Below, piece by piece: positions 42,481 to 53,834 of a stretch of 64,000 nt of DNA (within the stretch, counting starts at the first letter, position 1; each line of letters starts with the position of its first letter). Under the pieces are notes generated by a model. That model saw only the letters and a program-made list of their open reading frames with translations. It was not told where the DNA came from and ran no database searches. Origin of the DNA: Capsicum annuum (Eukaryota; Streptophyta; Magnoliopsida; Solanales; Solanaceae); NCBI RefSeq assembly GCF_002878395.1, contig NC_061120.1, forward strand, positions 119,228,585-119,292,584, written 5' to 3'. The position numbers and the translations under genes are program-made.

Positions 42481-43665
42481 TGTTGTGGGCAACGAAATTT
42501 TATTAAATTAAAATTCGTAAAATATTCGAATTATATTAAATTCAAAATATATTAATCCCAAATAAATATTACGGGTTAATATAATTGGATTAATTATTTA
42601 AGTCCAAATATTTATGAATTTAATTAAAGTCTAATTTTTATTGAGTTAGCCCATTAATTTGGGCTACAAATAATGAACCCATTTTGCTAAGCATACGGAA
42701 GCTATTTACATTTCAGTCGACGAAGGCTATTTACATTTCATTACTTTTCAGCTGACGGAAGCTTTTATTTTCAAGCAGTTGCTCAGTTGACGAGGCTATT
42801 TACATTTTGACCGAAGGAGGCTATTTACATTTCAGTCGACGAGGGCTATTACATTTTAGCCGACGGAGGCAATTTACATTTCAATTACTGCTCAGCCGAC
42901 GGAGGCTTTTACTTTCAAGCAGCTACTTATCCGACAGAGGCTATTTACATTACAGTTATTATCCCTCCAATCGAAGGCCTCCACAAATGGAGACAATACT
43001 AGTTTGTATATCTGAACTCTACTCTTTACATTACAATTTCAATTTACAAGTTTTGAACAACAAATACTTTTCATCCTTTTGCCTATTTTGCAAGAACATG
43101 CAGTACAACGTGGAACTACCCTCTTAGCAGGAAACTGGGGCAAGCTAGCAGAATATTAAGTATCCCTAGCTACGTCAAGGATTCCGGCGAAGAAACTCAA
43201 CCCAGCTCGACTCGAATTTTTCATATTTTTAATTTTTAGTGTCATTACCCAGTGTCGTCATAATCTGACACTGGCAATTTTTGAAATCCCACAATCTCCT
43301 TCTCTCTCAAAATCCTCAACAAATATTTTATCCAATGTCTCCTCATCCCCAGCTATTCTGAATAGCCAATTTCAGAACTTGCACCCTATCCTTTTCCATT
43401 CATGTTGAAATCATTGTTATCATCCTCGAAAAAACTCAGTGTCACCATAATTCTACACTGGGCAAATTTTGATGTTTACCAAATTTTGTTATGATTCAAA
43501 CTACAAATGACCTAATTTCTCGTAAAACCTAAGATATGTTGGCAACTCAAAAACCGGAGTCTGGTCATAATCTTTCAAACATTTTGTTTTGCCCGAGACA
43601 AAATTGGTTAGTCAACGTGATTTCCCAAAGATTTTCACACAAATCTTCGGGCACTCAGGGGCAAC
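42481..43665 (+). mobile_element. Probable 3' interior end of a Tat/Ogre element
   Basis: The stretch ends with acacaaatcttcgggcactcaggggcaac, the kind of sequence and polypurine tract that precedes the TGTTGACACCCAATTTTG LTR start in Tat/Ogre elements. Two related blocks with cagtgtc...ataat...acactgg lie at about 43240-43275 and 43435-43465. The left limit at about 42481 is an estimate. No coding sequence is seen. Confidence 0.55.
42685..42965 (+). repeat. Minisatellite with a cgacggaggctatttacattt unit
   Basis: About ten degenerate units of 22-30 bp (for example gacgaaggctatttacattt, gacggaggcaatttacattt). Two longer variants carry gcttttattttcaagcag. An open frame across it (42807-43127) is a by-product of the repeats. 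Confidence 0.75.
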
Positions 43666-46227
43666 TGTTGACACCCAATTTTGGCTCGCCCATTTTCCTT
43701 TAATTACTTTTCCGATGCTTCTTGGACCTAAATAGTTTTTAAAAATTAAATAAGAAATAAGACTCTTATTTTTATCTCTATTTCTACAATTTTTTTTAAT
43801 AATAAAAGAGAATCTATTTTAATTAAATATAATTAAATATTTTAACATCAAAATCACAAAATATCTTTTGATACTCGCAGTCGCATTTTTCTAATTTTAT
43901 TTTAGGCGATATTGTGACCATATATATATATATATATTATGTTTTGTTATATAAAACAAATATTTTATATTTTATTTTTATATATATTTTATTATATTCT
44001 TATTTTTACACATATAATTATATATTGTTAATATTAAATTGTAAAAAGGTGTTAAATTGGATGCTTATACAGATTATGTTTGTAATTTATACACGTCCAT
44101 ACCAAAATAACTTTAGGATAGCAGAAGGCATCGATAAAATTAATTTCAGTAGAAAAAGAGTATTCGGGTTGACCACAATTCAATTTCATTTTTGTTTTTT
44201 AGTCGAGCCAGACTTTATCTATAAGTTTTAGCCAAGAGTACGAAAACTAGCCCGAAATTCAGTATACTTCCTATGTTCGCTCTGTCATTCCACCTCAGTA
44301 GATACAATTTAACCTGATCCATCGATTTGTGTTAATTCCAAAGGATCCCAAAATTTTTTGGTATAAATAATTTTTTTTTATTTATTTAATCATCTATTAT
44401 TTATATATTTATTTATTTTCTTTTCCCCTTTCCTCTTCTCTTTAAATTAAATTCGAACCATCCGATCAAATATCGAACGGATCAAAAATATTCATTTTAA
44501 AATTGACTTTTTCATGTATTTATCCGTATATACATTCATGTTCCTTTTTTTCTTTTTTTTTTACTATTATTTTTAAGGGTAATCTCTTAAGGATCGTCCG
44601 GTCATGAATCAAAATCAGTCCAAAATTATCCGACTAGAACAAATTGATCTAGCCCTCTAATTTATTTCTAGTCCTAGAGTTTCGAAACTTTTAATTATTT
44701 AATTATTTTTATATTTATGTATATAATTTATTTTTATTATATTCTTATATTAAATTTGGACCGTATGATCAAACGATCGAACGACCCATATCATTAGTCA
44801 ACAATTAGTACAATAACTTTTTTTCAACTCTTTTCACTGAGAAGAGATCAGTCACGTGCATTGCCTCTTCCCAAAAAGGCAGCGTGTAGTCAATATCGTA
44901 TTTCTCATATCAACACCAACCACCGATCTCCTTTCTTCCTCCCATCTCTACTCCTACTCCTAAATCGGAAAACCCCTAAACCTCTACCGCGTCACCATGG
45001 CTATAGCCATAGCTGCCCCCTATGAGAATCTTACCAAAATCGACCCTCCAGCCCATGAATCCTTCAAGAACAGAAAAAGCAATCCCCTAATCCGTATAAC
45101 AACGAAAAAAGGGAGTCAAAGTCGCCATTAATAGCTTGGAAAAACAAGAGATTTATTTCAGAATTTCGAATCAATTTCAAACCAAGTTTTTTTCATTATA
45201 TTTTGTTTAAATTGAGTTTCGAATCCAAACTTTCAAGTCCGAATTCGCCTATAAATATAGGTCTTTCATTGCTATAGAGAGGAGAAGGAAAATTTAGATA
45301 GACATCAATAAAAGAGAAGTGAAAAAACGAGAAAAAAATTGAGAAAAATAGAGCAAATTCATAAGAAAGGGATTCTAATTGTGAAGAAAAACACAAAAAA
45401 AGGGGGTAAGGTTAAAAATAGATTTGAAATCGGAGATAAAAATCTAAATAAAAAAGGTCGAGAAAATAAAAGGGAGAAAAAATAAAGGTCCGAGAATATT
45501 GATTCTTGCTTCAGTTCTAGAGTGAATTTTTGATTCGATAACTTCTCCGTCACTTCTTGCTTTGTCTCTAGAGTAAGTTTTCTTGGGTTTGAGTTAAATC
45601 GCTAGAAACTACTTGACATAAAATCTCACATTTGCTGCACCAGAAAAGGTGTGGATTCGTCCCTTTCGTCTCTCTTTAAGTTTTGGAATTTCTTTGTGCG
45701 AATAAGTTTAAAATCGTGATGTTTTGAGTTTAGATTTACAATCTAAAACTCCCCAAATTCGCTGCCCTATAACTCTAATATTTCTCCAAACTTTTTTCCT
45801 TATTTTTCTTAGATTTAATGAATATGTGGTTTGCTTTTGTCTCTTATTTTGTTAAAATTGTTAGTGATATGCTTGGTTGATAAAGAAAAAAAGAAACTAA
45901 ATAATCTCATTTATCTTGATATATATTTTAAAATGTTCTCTGGATTGTAATTTGTTTAGAAACATGTCGTAAATGTTGTTTCATCTTAATCACTAGGAAT
46001 ATACCTCAGATTCCAAATCATATTTTTTTATGAGTTTTCCGTCATCTCATGTTTTTTAGATCGGATGTATATAACATTATTATTTTCTTGGCCTTTCTAG
46101 TCCTTTAAACTTGTTTGTGGTGTAGTAATCATCTTAAAATGAGGATTGCATCTTATTTCTTTTATCTGCCAACCTTCTATGATGTATGGATAGTATTTCT
46201 TTTATCTACCAACCTTCCATGATATAT
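43666..46227 (+). repeat. Tat/Ogre LTR, left part
   Basis: Starts TGTTGACACCCAATTTTGGC directly after the purine tract. It is AT-rich with no coding signal and is interrupted at 46228 by the chromovirus, whose left target copy is atata (46223-46227). With the right part (56368-58376) the LTR would be about 4.6 kb, in the known range of Ogre-like LTRs. Confidence 0.75.
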
Positions 46228-48694
46228 GTAACACCCCGAGTCTGTACCCCGGACGCTACACGGTGCTCATAATCCCGAAGGATCGAAAGCTAACCCATGA
46301 CTGGTACTTGCTGCAATAACCGTGTAAGAAATACTGTAATGATTACGGAAATAGGCGAAAACATATGCCATAAGGTTCATATGTGTAAATAAATCTGAAT
46401 ATAAGTACTGAAAAACTGAACAATTGTCTGAAAAAACTCTAGTCTTAAACGCCTCTAATTGTCTGAACTGTGGAGTTGATGGGACAAGCCACCAACTAAC
46501 TCCATCTACTAAAATAAAATTGCAATACTGTAAATAATAAGCATGATATAAGGGTGCTCTGGAGCCCGTGCGTCTGAACCTATGATATAAGACATCATAG
46601 GCAAAGAAAAGCATGCATCAGTACTTTGAATGTACTGGTATGCTCGGTGAGGTAGGCTAAAATGCATGGGTTCATATGCATGCACAATAAAACTGAATAA
46701 CATGAGTATGACTGAGTAAGAGTACATACATGAATACATATACTGTAACTGAGATCGTGCTAATACTGAGTACTGAATCTGAATACTGATAATCGATATT
46801 TGAGTTTACGAATACTATATTACTGATTATTGGAATGACTATATCTGATAGTTTTGAATATTGTGGAACCATACTGAGTTCCGTACTAAGCTGAGTGACT
46901 ATGTCTAATAGTCCTGAATCTGTAGAACTGAGCTGAGTTCTATTCTGAGACTAAGAATGAAACTGAGACTATGGAAGGTAATCATCTAACCGACATGCCC
47001 CTCTCTAAATTGATTGGGGTCCAACTTATAACCCCAGTTAGAAGGGTGTCAATACCGTGCCACGGGTAAGGATAAGCTGTGAGTTAACCCTCTCTGACAG
47101 GAAGCTCTTCCATCAACCCTCGCTGGGAGGATAACTCGAATGAGATATATCATCCCTCAATATATCTGGTAGGAAGATATCTCAACCTGCGCTGGCTACG
47201 TAGTTTTGTATCGCACGGATTTCTACTAAGAGTCAAACCCTCTACTGGCAAGAATGCCCCCATCTCTGTGTTAACTAGGTGTTGAATCCTACTCTAAACT
47301 GAATAAACGCTGAACTAATTTTAAGTCTGTACTAGGCCAGACTAAGTTATTATTAATATTGCTGTTTAACTGAACTGAACTAGGTATATTAAGTTTCGTA
47401 GACTATCGGGAACTACTGAATTCTATTAACTGACTGAGTTTACTGAGGTCTGGACTGAGTACAGAACTAGACTGGAAGAATACTAAGTCTAATGAGTTTT
47501 TCCTGAGTTCTGTAATTGACTAAGGGTATTACTGATAGTGACGTAATTGTTACTGTACTATGACTGACCATGGCTCTAAATAATCAGCTAAATTGTCGGG
47601 TACAAGTACCCCTAGGACTCGATAAAACAAAATAAGAGACATGTCATAAACTTGAAACATGTAAACTAAGCTTTTGATCATTTTTCATTCATTGGGGCAT
47701 TTTAACAAACACTTGCATGTCATGAACTTAAACACATGCTAACATGATATAACTGCACTATTCAACTCACACGTTAAATTCATCAATCATTTGAAAGGCA
47801 TAAATTATGCACATAGTACTAATCAACATGTGAGCACAGAATTTCAATATTAAATTCACTATTTGAAGGCTTAAGCATGATTTCACATGGTAACACATAC
47901 AAATCAATTAACCCCATATGAAATTGATCATGAAACATGGATTTGGAACCCAATTAATTATTTTTAAACATGGATATTATCAAACACAACATAGAATTCA
48001 TATACTCGAAGTCTAAAAATAGTTTCTTGGACTACAAGGGTGGAAGGGGCCCATGGATAAACACTTCACATACCTTAGTTAAGAAATTTCTGAAAGTTGA
48101 TGGTGGAATCTTGAGTTCTTGATTTGAAATTGAATTTTCTAGGGTTTTGTTCTTGAGCAATTTTGAGAAAATATGAGCTTAATTGCTCTCTAAGGTGATA
48201 AATTTCGTGTTTTGGGGGATTCAAGGTTGAGGTAAAAAGACCTAAATACCCCCGAGGATGCAGTTTTTTAATGATTGAAAAACTATACCATCAACGCGCA
48301 AACTGACTCGTTCGTCGTTGGCATCGACTCGATAGCCAACACATCGCATCGACTCACTGGAAATTGACGCTGAGAGCTGAGGAAAATATTTATCAACGCG
48401 ATAGTCGATGCGGCGTGCCAAGATCTCGTTGATCCACTATTTTAAGATTCCAAAAGAGCTTCAAACAAAGTTTGAAAAATCCAAAACTTGTTCGAAAATA
48501 CCTACGGAAATTCCTGATCATGAATCAACCTAAATATCCACCTATAATAGACGTAAAGGCCATAAAATAAGTTCACCAACTTTTGAAGGTAGAATGACAC
48601 TAAGTCTGAATACTTAGCTTGAATATTCTAATTCTGGGACCCCTTAACAAGCTTAGAGGACTGAATTAAGCTAAGGATTTTGCGGGGTCTTATA
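46228..48694 (-). repeat. Chromovirus 3' LTR
   Basis: On the plus strand it begins TGTAACACCCCGAGTC and ends GCGGGGTCTTATA. It is generally well diverged from the other LTR, but from 47419 to about 47870 it is nearly identical. The open frames at 46267-46872 are shadows. Confidence 0.9.
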
Positions 48695-48714
48695 TTATCT
48701 CCCCCTTGGGAATA
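48695..48714 (-). other. Chromovirus polypurine tract
   Basis: On the minus strand it reads about ttcccaagggggagataa and is preceded by attcgaggacgaa. Both are standard in front of Tekay-type 3' LTRs. Confidence 0.8.
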
Positions 48715-49029
48715 TTCGTCCTCGAATGAGTCTGCGGAGTCTGAGAATACTGAGAGACTGAACTTAAGACACTGGGCATGTATAACTGAAACATGGTTTC
48801 ATGACTGAGATCACTGGTACACTAAATTATCGTGCTGAACATGCATATCTGATGCATGAGCACATAGTTGAACATGATTCATGAATGCATGACTGGAATT
48901 ACTGATAAGCTAAGTTTCTCATGCTGGACATGCATATCTGAATACATGACTGAACATGCAATGGTAACTGATACCAAGTTTGTAACTGAAATCTGAACAT
49001 GAAACTGAATAAGCTTAAGGAAAACTATT

Positions 49030-49240
49030 ACCTTGGACTGGTCCGAGTCTGCAGAGAAAAGGTGAGGATACTTGGTCCGCATGTCTTCTTCTGCTTCCCA
49101 AGTATCTCCCTCAACAGACTGATTCCACCAAAGAACTTTGACTAGAGGGACTTATTTGTTCCTCTGTCTACGAATCTGGTAGTCAAGGATTTCGACTAGA
49201 ATTTCTTCATAAGAGAGGTTATTCTGAACATCTATTTCCT
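49030..49240 (-). pseudogene. Chromovirus chromodomain
   Basis: On the minus strand the frame reads LSYEEILVEILDYQIRR, a stop after RNK, then VPLVKVLWWNQSVEGDTW and EAEEDMRTKYPHLF. This is the C-terminal chromodomain that, in active relatives, tethers integrase to modified histones and directs insertion into heterochromatin. The aromatic residues around VKVLWWNQ and DTWE are kept. One stop is present. Confidence 0.85.
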
Positions 49241-49559
49241 CTATGGGGACTACAACTGATGGGTCACCTATGCATTTATTTAGCAAGGAGACATGAAACA
49301 TTGGGTGCACTGAAGATAGATATGAAGGCAACTCAAGCTCATAAGCTACCTTTACGAATTGGCTGAGAGTTCGGTAAGGACCGACATATCAGGGACTGAG
49401 TTTCCCCTTCTTGTCAAATCTCTTCACCCTTTTCATAAAAGATATTTTCAAGTACACATAGTCACCAATATTGAACTCGAGATCCTTTATGTGCACATCT
49501 GCGTACGATTTCTTCTAACTCTGAGCTGTCTTAAGTCTTTTCCTGATCAACTAGACTTT

Positions 49560-50480
49560 CTCTAAGGTATCAAATACCAAGTCAGGCCCTATCACTGCAG
49601 CCTCACCCATTTCAAACCAACTAATAGGAGATCTACACCTCCTCTCATAAAGCATCTCAAACAGATCCATCTGAATACTAGAATGATAGTTGTTGTTATA
49701 TGAGAACTCAATCAAAGAAAAATGATCATCCCAACTACCATTAAAATCTATCGTGCACGCTCACAGCATATCTTCTAAGGTCTGAATGGTCTTTTCTGCT
49801 TACCATTTGTCTGAGGATGGAAGGTTGTACTGAGATAAACTCGGGTACCAAGACCCTTTTGGAATGCCTTCCAGAAATGAGAGGTAAATTGGGTACCTCT
49901 GTCTAAGATGATAAACAATGGAACACTGTACAATTTGACCAACTCCCTGATATAGAGTTTGGCGTAATCCTCGGCTGAATATGAGGTATGGACTGGAAGG
50001 AAATGAGTGGATTTGGTCATCCTGTCTACAATGACCCAAACTTAATCATGCTAACGACGAGTATGAGGTAATCCTATCACAAAGTCCATGTTCACTTCTT
50101 CCCATTTTCAGGTGGGAATGCTAAACTTCTATATGGACCCACTAGGCTTCTGAGTTTTGATGCTCAATCTTAACCTGCTGACACATCGAGCACTTAGCCC
50201 CAAACTATATAATATCTCTCTTCATCCTACTCCACCAATAGATCTCCCATAAATTAGGGTACATCTTAGTGGCCCCGGGATGAATCGAGTAGCGCACACT
50301 ATGTGTTTCTACAAAAATTCACTGCCTCAAGTCATCTACACCTGAAACACATAGCCGACCCTGACAATGCAGCACACCATCTCCCCATCAGGAGAAAACC
50401 TCAACTTTCTGATCTCTGACTGATTCTTTCAACTTAACTAGACTGGGATCCCCATCCTTCTTTTCCTTCACTTTAGAAAC
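49560..50480 (-). pseudogene. Chromovirus integrase
   Basis: On the minus strand: a decayed zinc-binding region with CSMCQQVKIEHQ (about 50190), then VWVIVDRMTKSTHFLP, which holds the first catalytic Asp, then YSVPLFIILDRGTQFTSHFW (about 49870-49930) with the second Asp, and FHPQTNGKQ, after which the third catalytic residue region is out of frame. Normally it joins element cDNA to the target with a 5-bp stagger. Confidence 0.85.
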
Positions 50481-50499
50481 TAGGGATGATTCTGAACTA

Positions 50500-51110
50500 C
50501 TTTACACCCATACACTACCTTTTGCTGAATCGACTAAGCGGACACCTAGTAGGGCTAACTGATGAACTTTCTGAGCTAACTTCTTTTTACTGTCCTCCAT
50601 ATGAGTAACACTACCCATAGACATTCTACTGAGGGCGTCGAACATTACGTTGGCCTTTCCCGGATGATACAAAATACTCATGTCGTAATCTTTTAATAAC
50701 TCCAACTACTTTCTCTGACAGATGTTTAGGTCTTTCTGAGAGAACACATATTGTAGGCTCTTATGATCAGTGAACACATTAACGTGCACACCATATAAAT
50801 AGTGCCTCTAAATCTTTAAGGCAAATACTACTACTGATAACTCAAGATCATGAGTAAGATAGTTTTTCTCATGGGGCTTAAGATGTCTAGAGGCGTAGGT
50901 TATGGCCTTACCTCTCTATATTAAAACATAACCCAATCCAACTCTAGAAGCATCATAATACACAATAAAACCATCGAAACCATCTGGTAGGGTCAAAACT
51001 AGAGCTGTAGTTAGTCGAGTCTTCAACTCTTGATAACTCTTCTCATAAGAATCTGACCACTAGAACTTAACTTACTTCTAAGTCAATTTGGACATAGGGG
51101 ATGCAATAGA
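50500..51110 (-). pseudogene. Chromovirus RNase H
   Basis: Minus-strand segments FDGFIVYYDASRVGLGYVLI (with the first Asp), [30 protein letters not shown] and KANVMFDALSRM occur in the right order. Stops replace Trp or Gln in two places. This domain would degrade the RNA strand during reverse transcription. Confidence 0.85.
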
Positions 51111-51199
51111 AGAAAATCCCTTAACAAACCATCGATAATAGCCAGCCAAACCCAAGAAACTCCTGATATCTGATGGAGAGATGGGTCAGGTCCAGTTTC

Positions 51200-51985
51200 T
51201 TACTGCCTCAGTCTTTTCAGGATCAACTCTAATGCCATCACCAGAAATGATATGGCCAAGAAATGCTACTGAACTTAGCCAAAATTCACACTTACTAAAT
51301 TTGGCGAATAGCTGATGGTTTCTAAGAGTCTGCAATACTATTCTGAGATGGTCTGTATGATCGTGTTCACTACGAAGTAAACAAAAATGTCATCTATGAA
51401 GACTATGATGAACATGTCCAAGTAATGATTGGACACACAATTCATCAAGTCCATGAAGGCTGCTGGGACATTGGTAAGACCATAGGACATGGCTAAAAAT
51501 TCGAAGTGACCATGCCGAGTTCTAAAAGCTGTTTTTAGGATGTTACATTCCCTGACTCTGAGCTGATGATAGCCTAATATGAGGTCTATCTTAGAGAAAT
51601 AGTTGGCACCTTGAAGTTTTTCAAACGAGTTATCGATTCTGGGAAGTGGATACTTTTTCTTGATCATAACTTTGTTTAACTAACGGTAATCTATACACAT
51701 TTTGAGGGAACCGTCTTTCTTATGCACAAATAAAATTGGTGCGCCTTACGAGGACATACTAGGTCTGATGAATCCATTATCTAAGAGATCCTTTAATTGT
51801 TTCTTTAATTTTCTGAGTTCTGCAAGTGCTATTCTGTATGGCGGAATAGATATGGGGTGAGTATCTAGAATGAGATCGATTCCAAAATCAATTTCCCTTT
51901 CAGGAGGAACTCCTGGAAGATCTTTCTGATTCAAAAGTAGGGGTTTCTGAACTAGAGTCCTGGACTCAAATGAGATAGTAGACAT
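51200..51985 (-). pseudogene. Chromovirus reverse transcriptase
   Basis: Minus-strand motifs in order: [39 protein letters not shown] followed by a stop where Gln is expected, [32 protein letters not shown], and the active-site FIDD (about 51390-51402). The frame is lost soon after at VYF. The catalytic Asp pair is intact; the polyprotein is not. Confidence 0.9.
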
Positions 51986-52085
51986 ATCCCTTAGGGATCA
52001 TTATTCTAGCCTGAAGGTAAGAAACAAGCTGACCCCTAAGTGCTGAAGTACTACCCCTCCACTCTAGGATGGGTTCATTTGGAAA

Positions 52086-52418
52086 CTAAAACTGAACAAT
52101 TCTATTTCTGCAGTCGACTGAGGCATAGCAGGAATGAAGCCAATCCATGCAGAGAATGACATCAAAATCAGTCATCTCTAATTCGACTAAGTCTGCTGAA
52201 GTGACTTTCTTAGATACCATAATCGGACAGTTCCTGTATACCCGTCGAACTATGATAGATTTACCCACTGGGGTAGAGACTAAGAAAGGTTCTGCTAGAA
52301 TTTTGAGACTGACTCCGAAATCAACTTCTATATAAGGAGTAACAAAGAACAAAGAGGCTTCTAAATCTAGCAAAGCGTAAACATGCAAATGATAAACTTG
52401 TAACGTACTAGTGACCAC
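52086..52418 (-). pseudogene. Chromovirus aspartic protease with altered active site
   Basis: The frame contains HVYALLDLEASLFFVTPY where relatives have an Asp-Pro-Gly or Asp-Ser/Thr-Gly triad: the Asp is present, but the Gly position is Glu, so the copy should be inactive. The C-terminal segment DFDVILCMDWL is typical of gypsy proteases (usually GMDWL). Confidence 0.8.
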
Positions 52419-52539
52419 ATTAGGAGAACTTTCCTGATTCTGTCGGGACTGAAAAACATAGAGTCTATTTGGGCGCTACCCACTGGTAGTACTGGATGAG
52501 GCATCTTGCTGATTCGGGCGACTAGATTGAGCTGGGGGA

Positions 52540-53611
52540 TGGGTGTGCTGACTCTGCAAACCCATCTGAAGACACTATTTAACTCTGTAGCCTGGCTTGC
52601 CATATTCAAAACACACATCGTTGCCAGCTTTGTAGATACTTTGGTGGTTTCTACCGCACTTTTGGCAAAGAGGATTGATTCAGGCACTACTAACACTGCC
52701 CTGGGGTTTAGGGCCTGGTGACCTATCCCTATTTCTATCTTTAAATTTCAGCACAGGAGCACTGGCTGAGGATGGAGCTGGAACTGAAGGTTTCGAGCAG
52801 AACTGAGAATGATTCTTACCCTCTAACTTAGGCTGAGTGAAGTTGAATCTACCTGTTCTCACTCTCTTATTCTCTTCCTCCTTCTCTCTATTCTTAGCCT
52901 CCTCTATTTGCTGAGTATGGACTATGAGCCTAGATATGTCCATATTCTTAATCAATATTGCGGTCCTACACTTCTTGACCACGCTGCTAGACACCCCTGA
53001 CACAAACTTACTCATTCGAGATCTGTTGTCTGCTACCACTTGCGGAGCATATCTAGCTAATTGAGTAAACTTGAGAAAACACTCTTTCACTATCATATTG
53101 CCCTACTTCAGATTGATAAATTCTAGAACCTTCGCTTCCCTCAACTCCAGTGGGAAGAACCTATCCAGAATAATAGTGGCAAACTCTTCCCACTCTATGG
53201 GCCTTGCATCTACGACCCTCTCTGCCTTTCACTATTTAAACCATGAGTGAGCCACATCTTGAAACTGATATACCGCCAACTCAGTGCTCTCAACAACAGT
53301 TACTCCCATAATATCAGTAACCTGTTGCACCTAATTAAGAAATTCCTGAGGGTCATTATCTAACTTAGACCCGGTAAATAATAGAGGGTTCATTCGGTGC
53401 AGTCCTGAATCCTGATAGTAGCAGTATTGGCCACTGAGTTAGCCGAAATAGCAACTGGGCATTCATTCTGGGCTGCTACAGAATGAGCTAGGGTGGTGAA
53501 GGCTGCTCTGAACTCAGCGTGGGAGACATGCTCGCCCAAAGAATCTGGATGGACGGGTTGAGAGGCTGACTGGTCTCCTGTTCCTCTTCCCTGAGTCCTT
53601 TTTGAAGGCAT
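52540..53611 (-). pseudogene. Chromovirus gag
   Basis: Starts MPSKRTQGRG at 53611. Segments include EFRAAFTTLAHSVAAQN, then the gag core (DVAHSWFK, EEFATIILDRFFPLE, FLKFTQLARYAPQVV), a basic Pro/Ser-rich part and a cysteine motif starting CQKCGRNHQ with CFEYGKPGYR, a decayed zinc knuckle. Stops occur where Gln is usual. Frame pieces: 53390-53611, 52680-53096 and 52367-52696. Confidence 0.83.
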
Positions 53612-53812
53612 ATTCTGTAAATGAAAGATAAGCTAGGATTAGAAAGAGAGTGTAAATGAAGCTCATTCTTACTCACATGATATGAATAATGAAAGAAGGG
53701 AAATTTTTCCTAAAATATCTCGTAGCCTCCTGTCTATAATTGTGGTGCATAACACACCCATGCACAAGACTCTACTAGATGTAGCTTTCAGACTTCCTAG
53801 GACTCTATTGAA

Positions 53813-53834
53813 CCTTAGGCTCTTATACCAAGTT
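53813..53834 (-). other. Chromovirus primer binding site
   Basis: On the minus strand the LTR is followed by cttggtataagagcctaagg, a near match to the initiator-Met tRNA primer site TGGTATCAGAGCC. Confidence 0.7.

Noticed and set aside
44990..45120. Start-like sequence accatggctatagcc in the Ogre LTR, considered as a gene start
   Set aside because: The frame closes quickly and the region is inside the LTR on other evidence.
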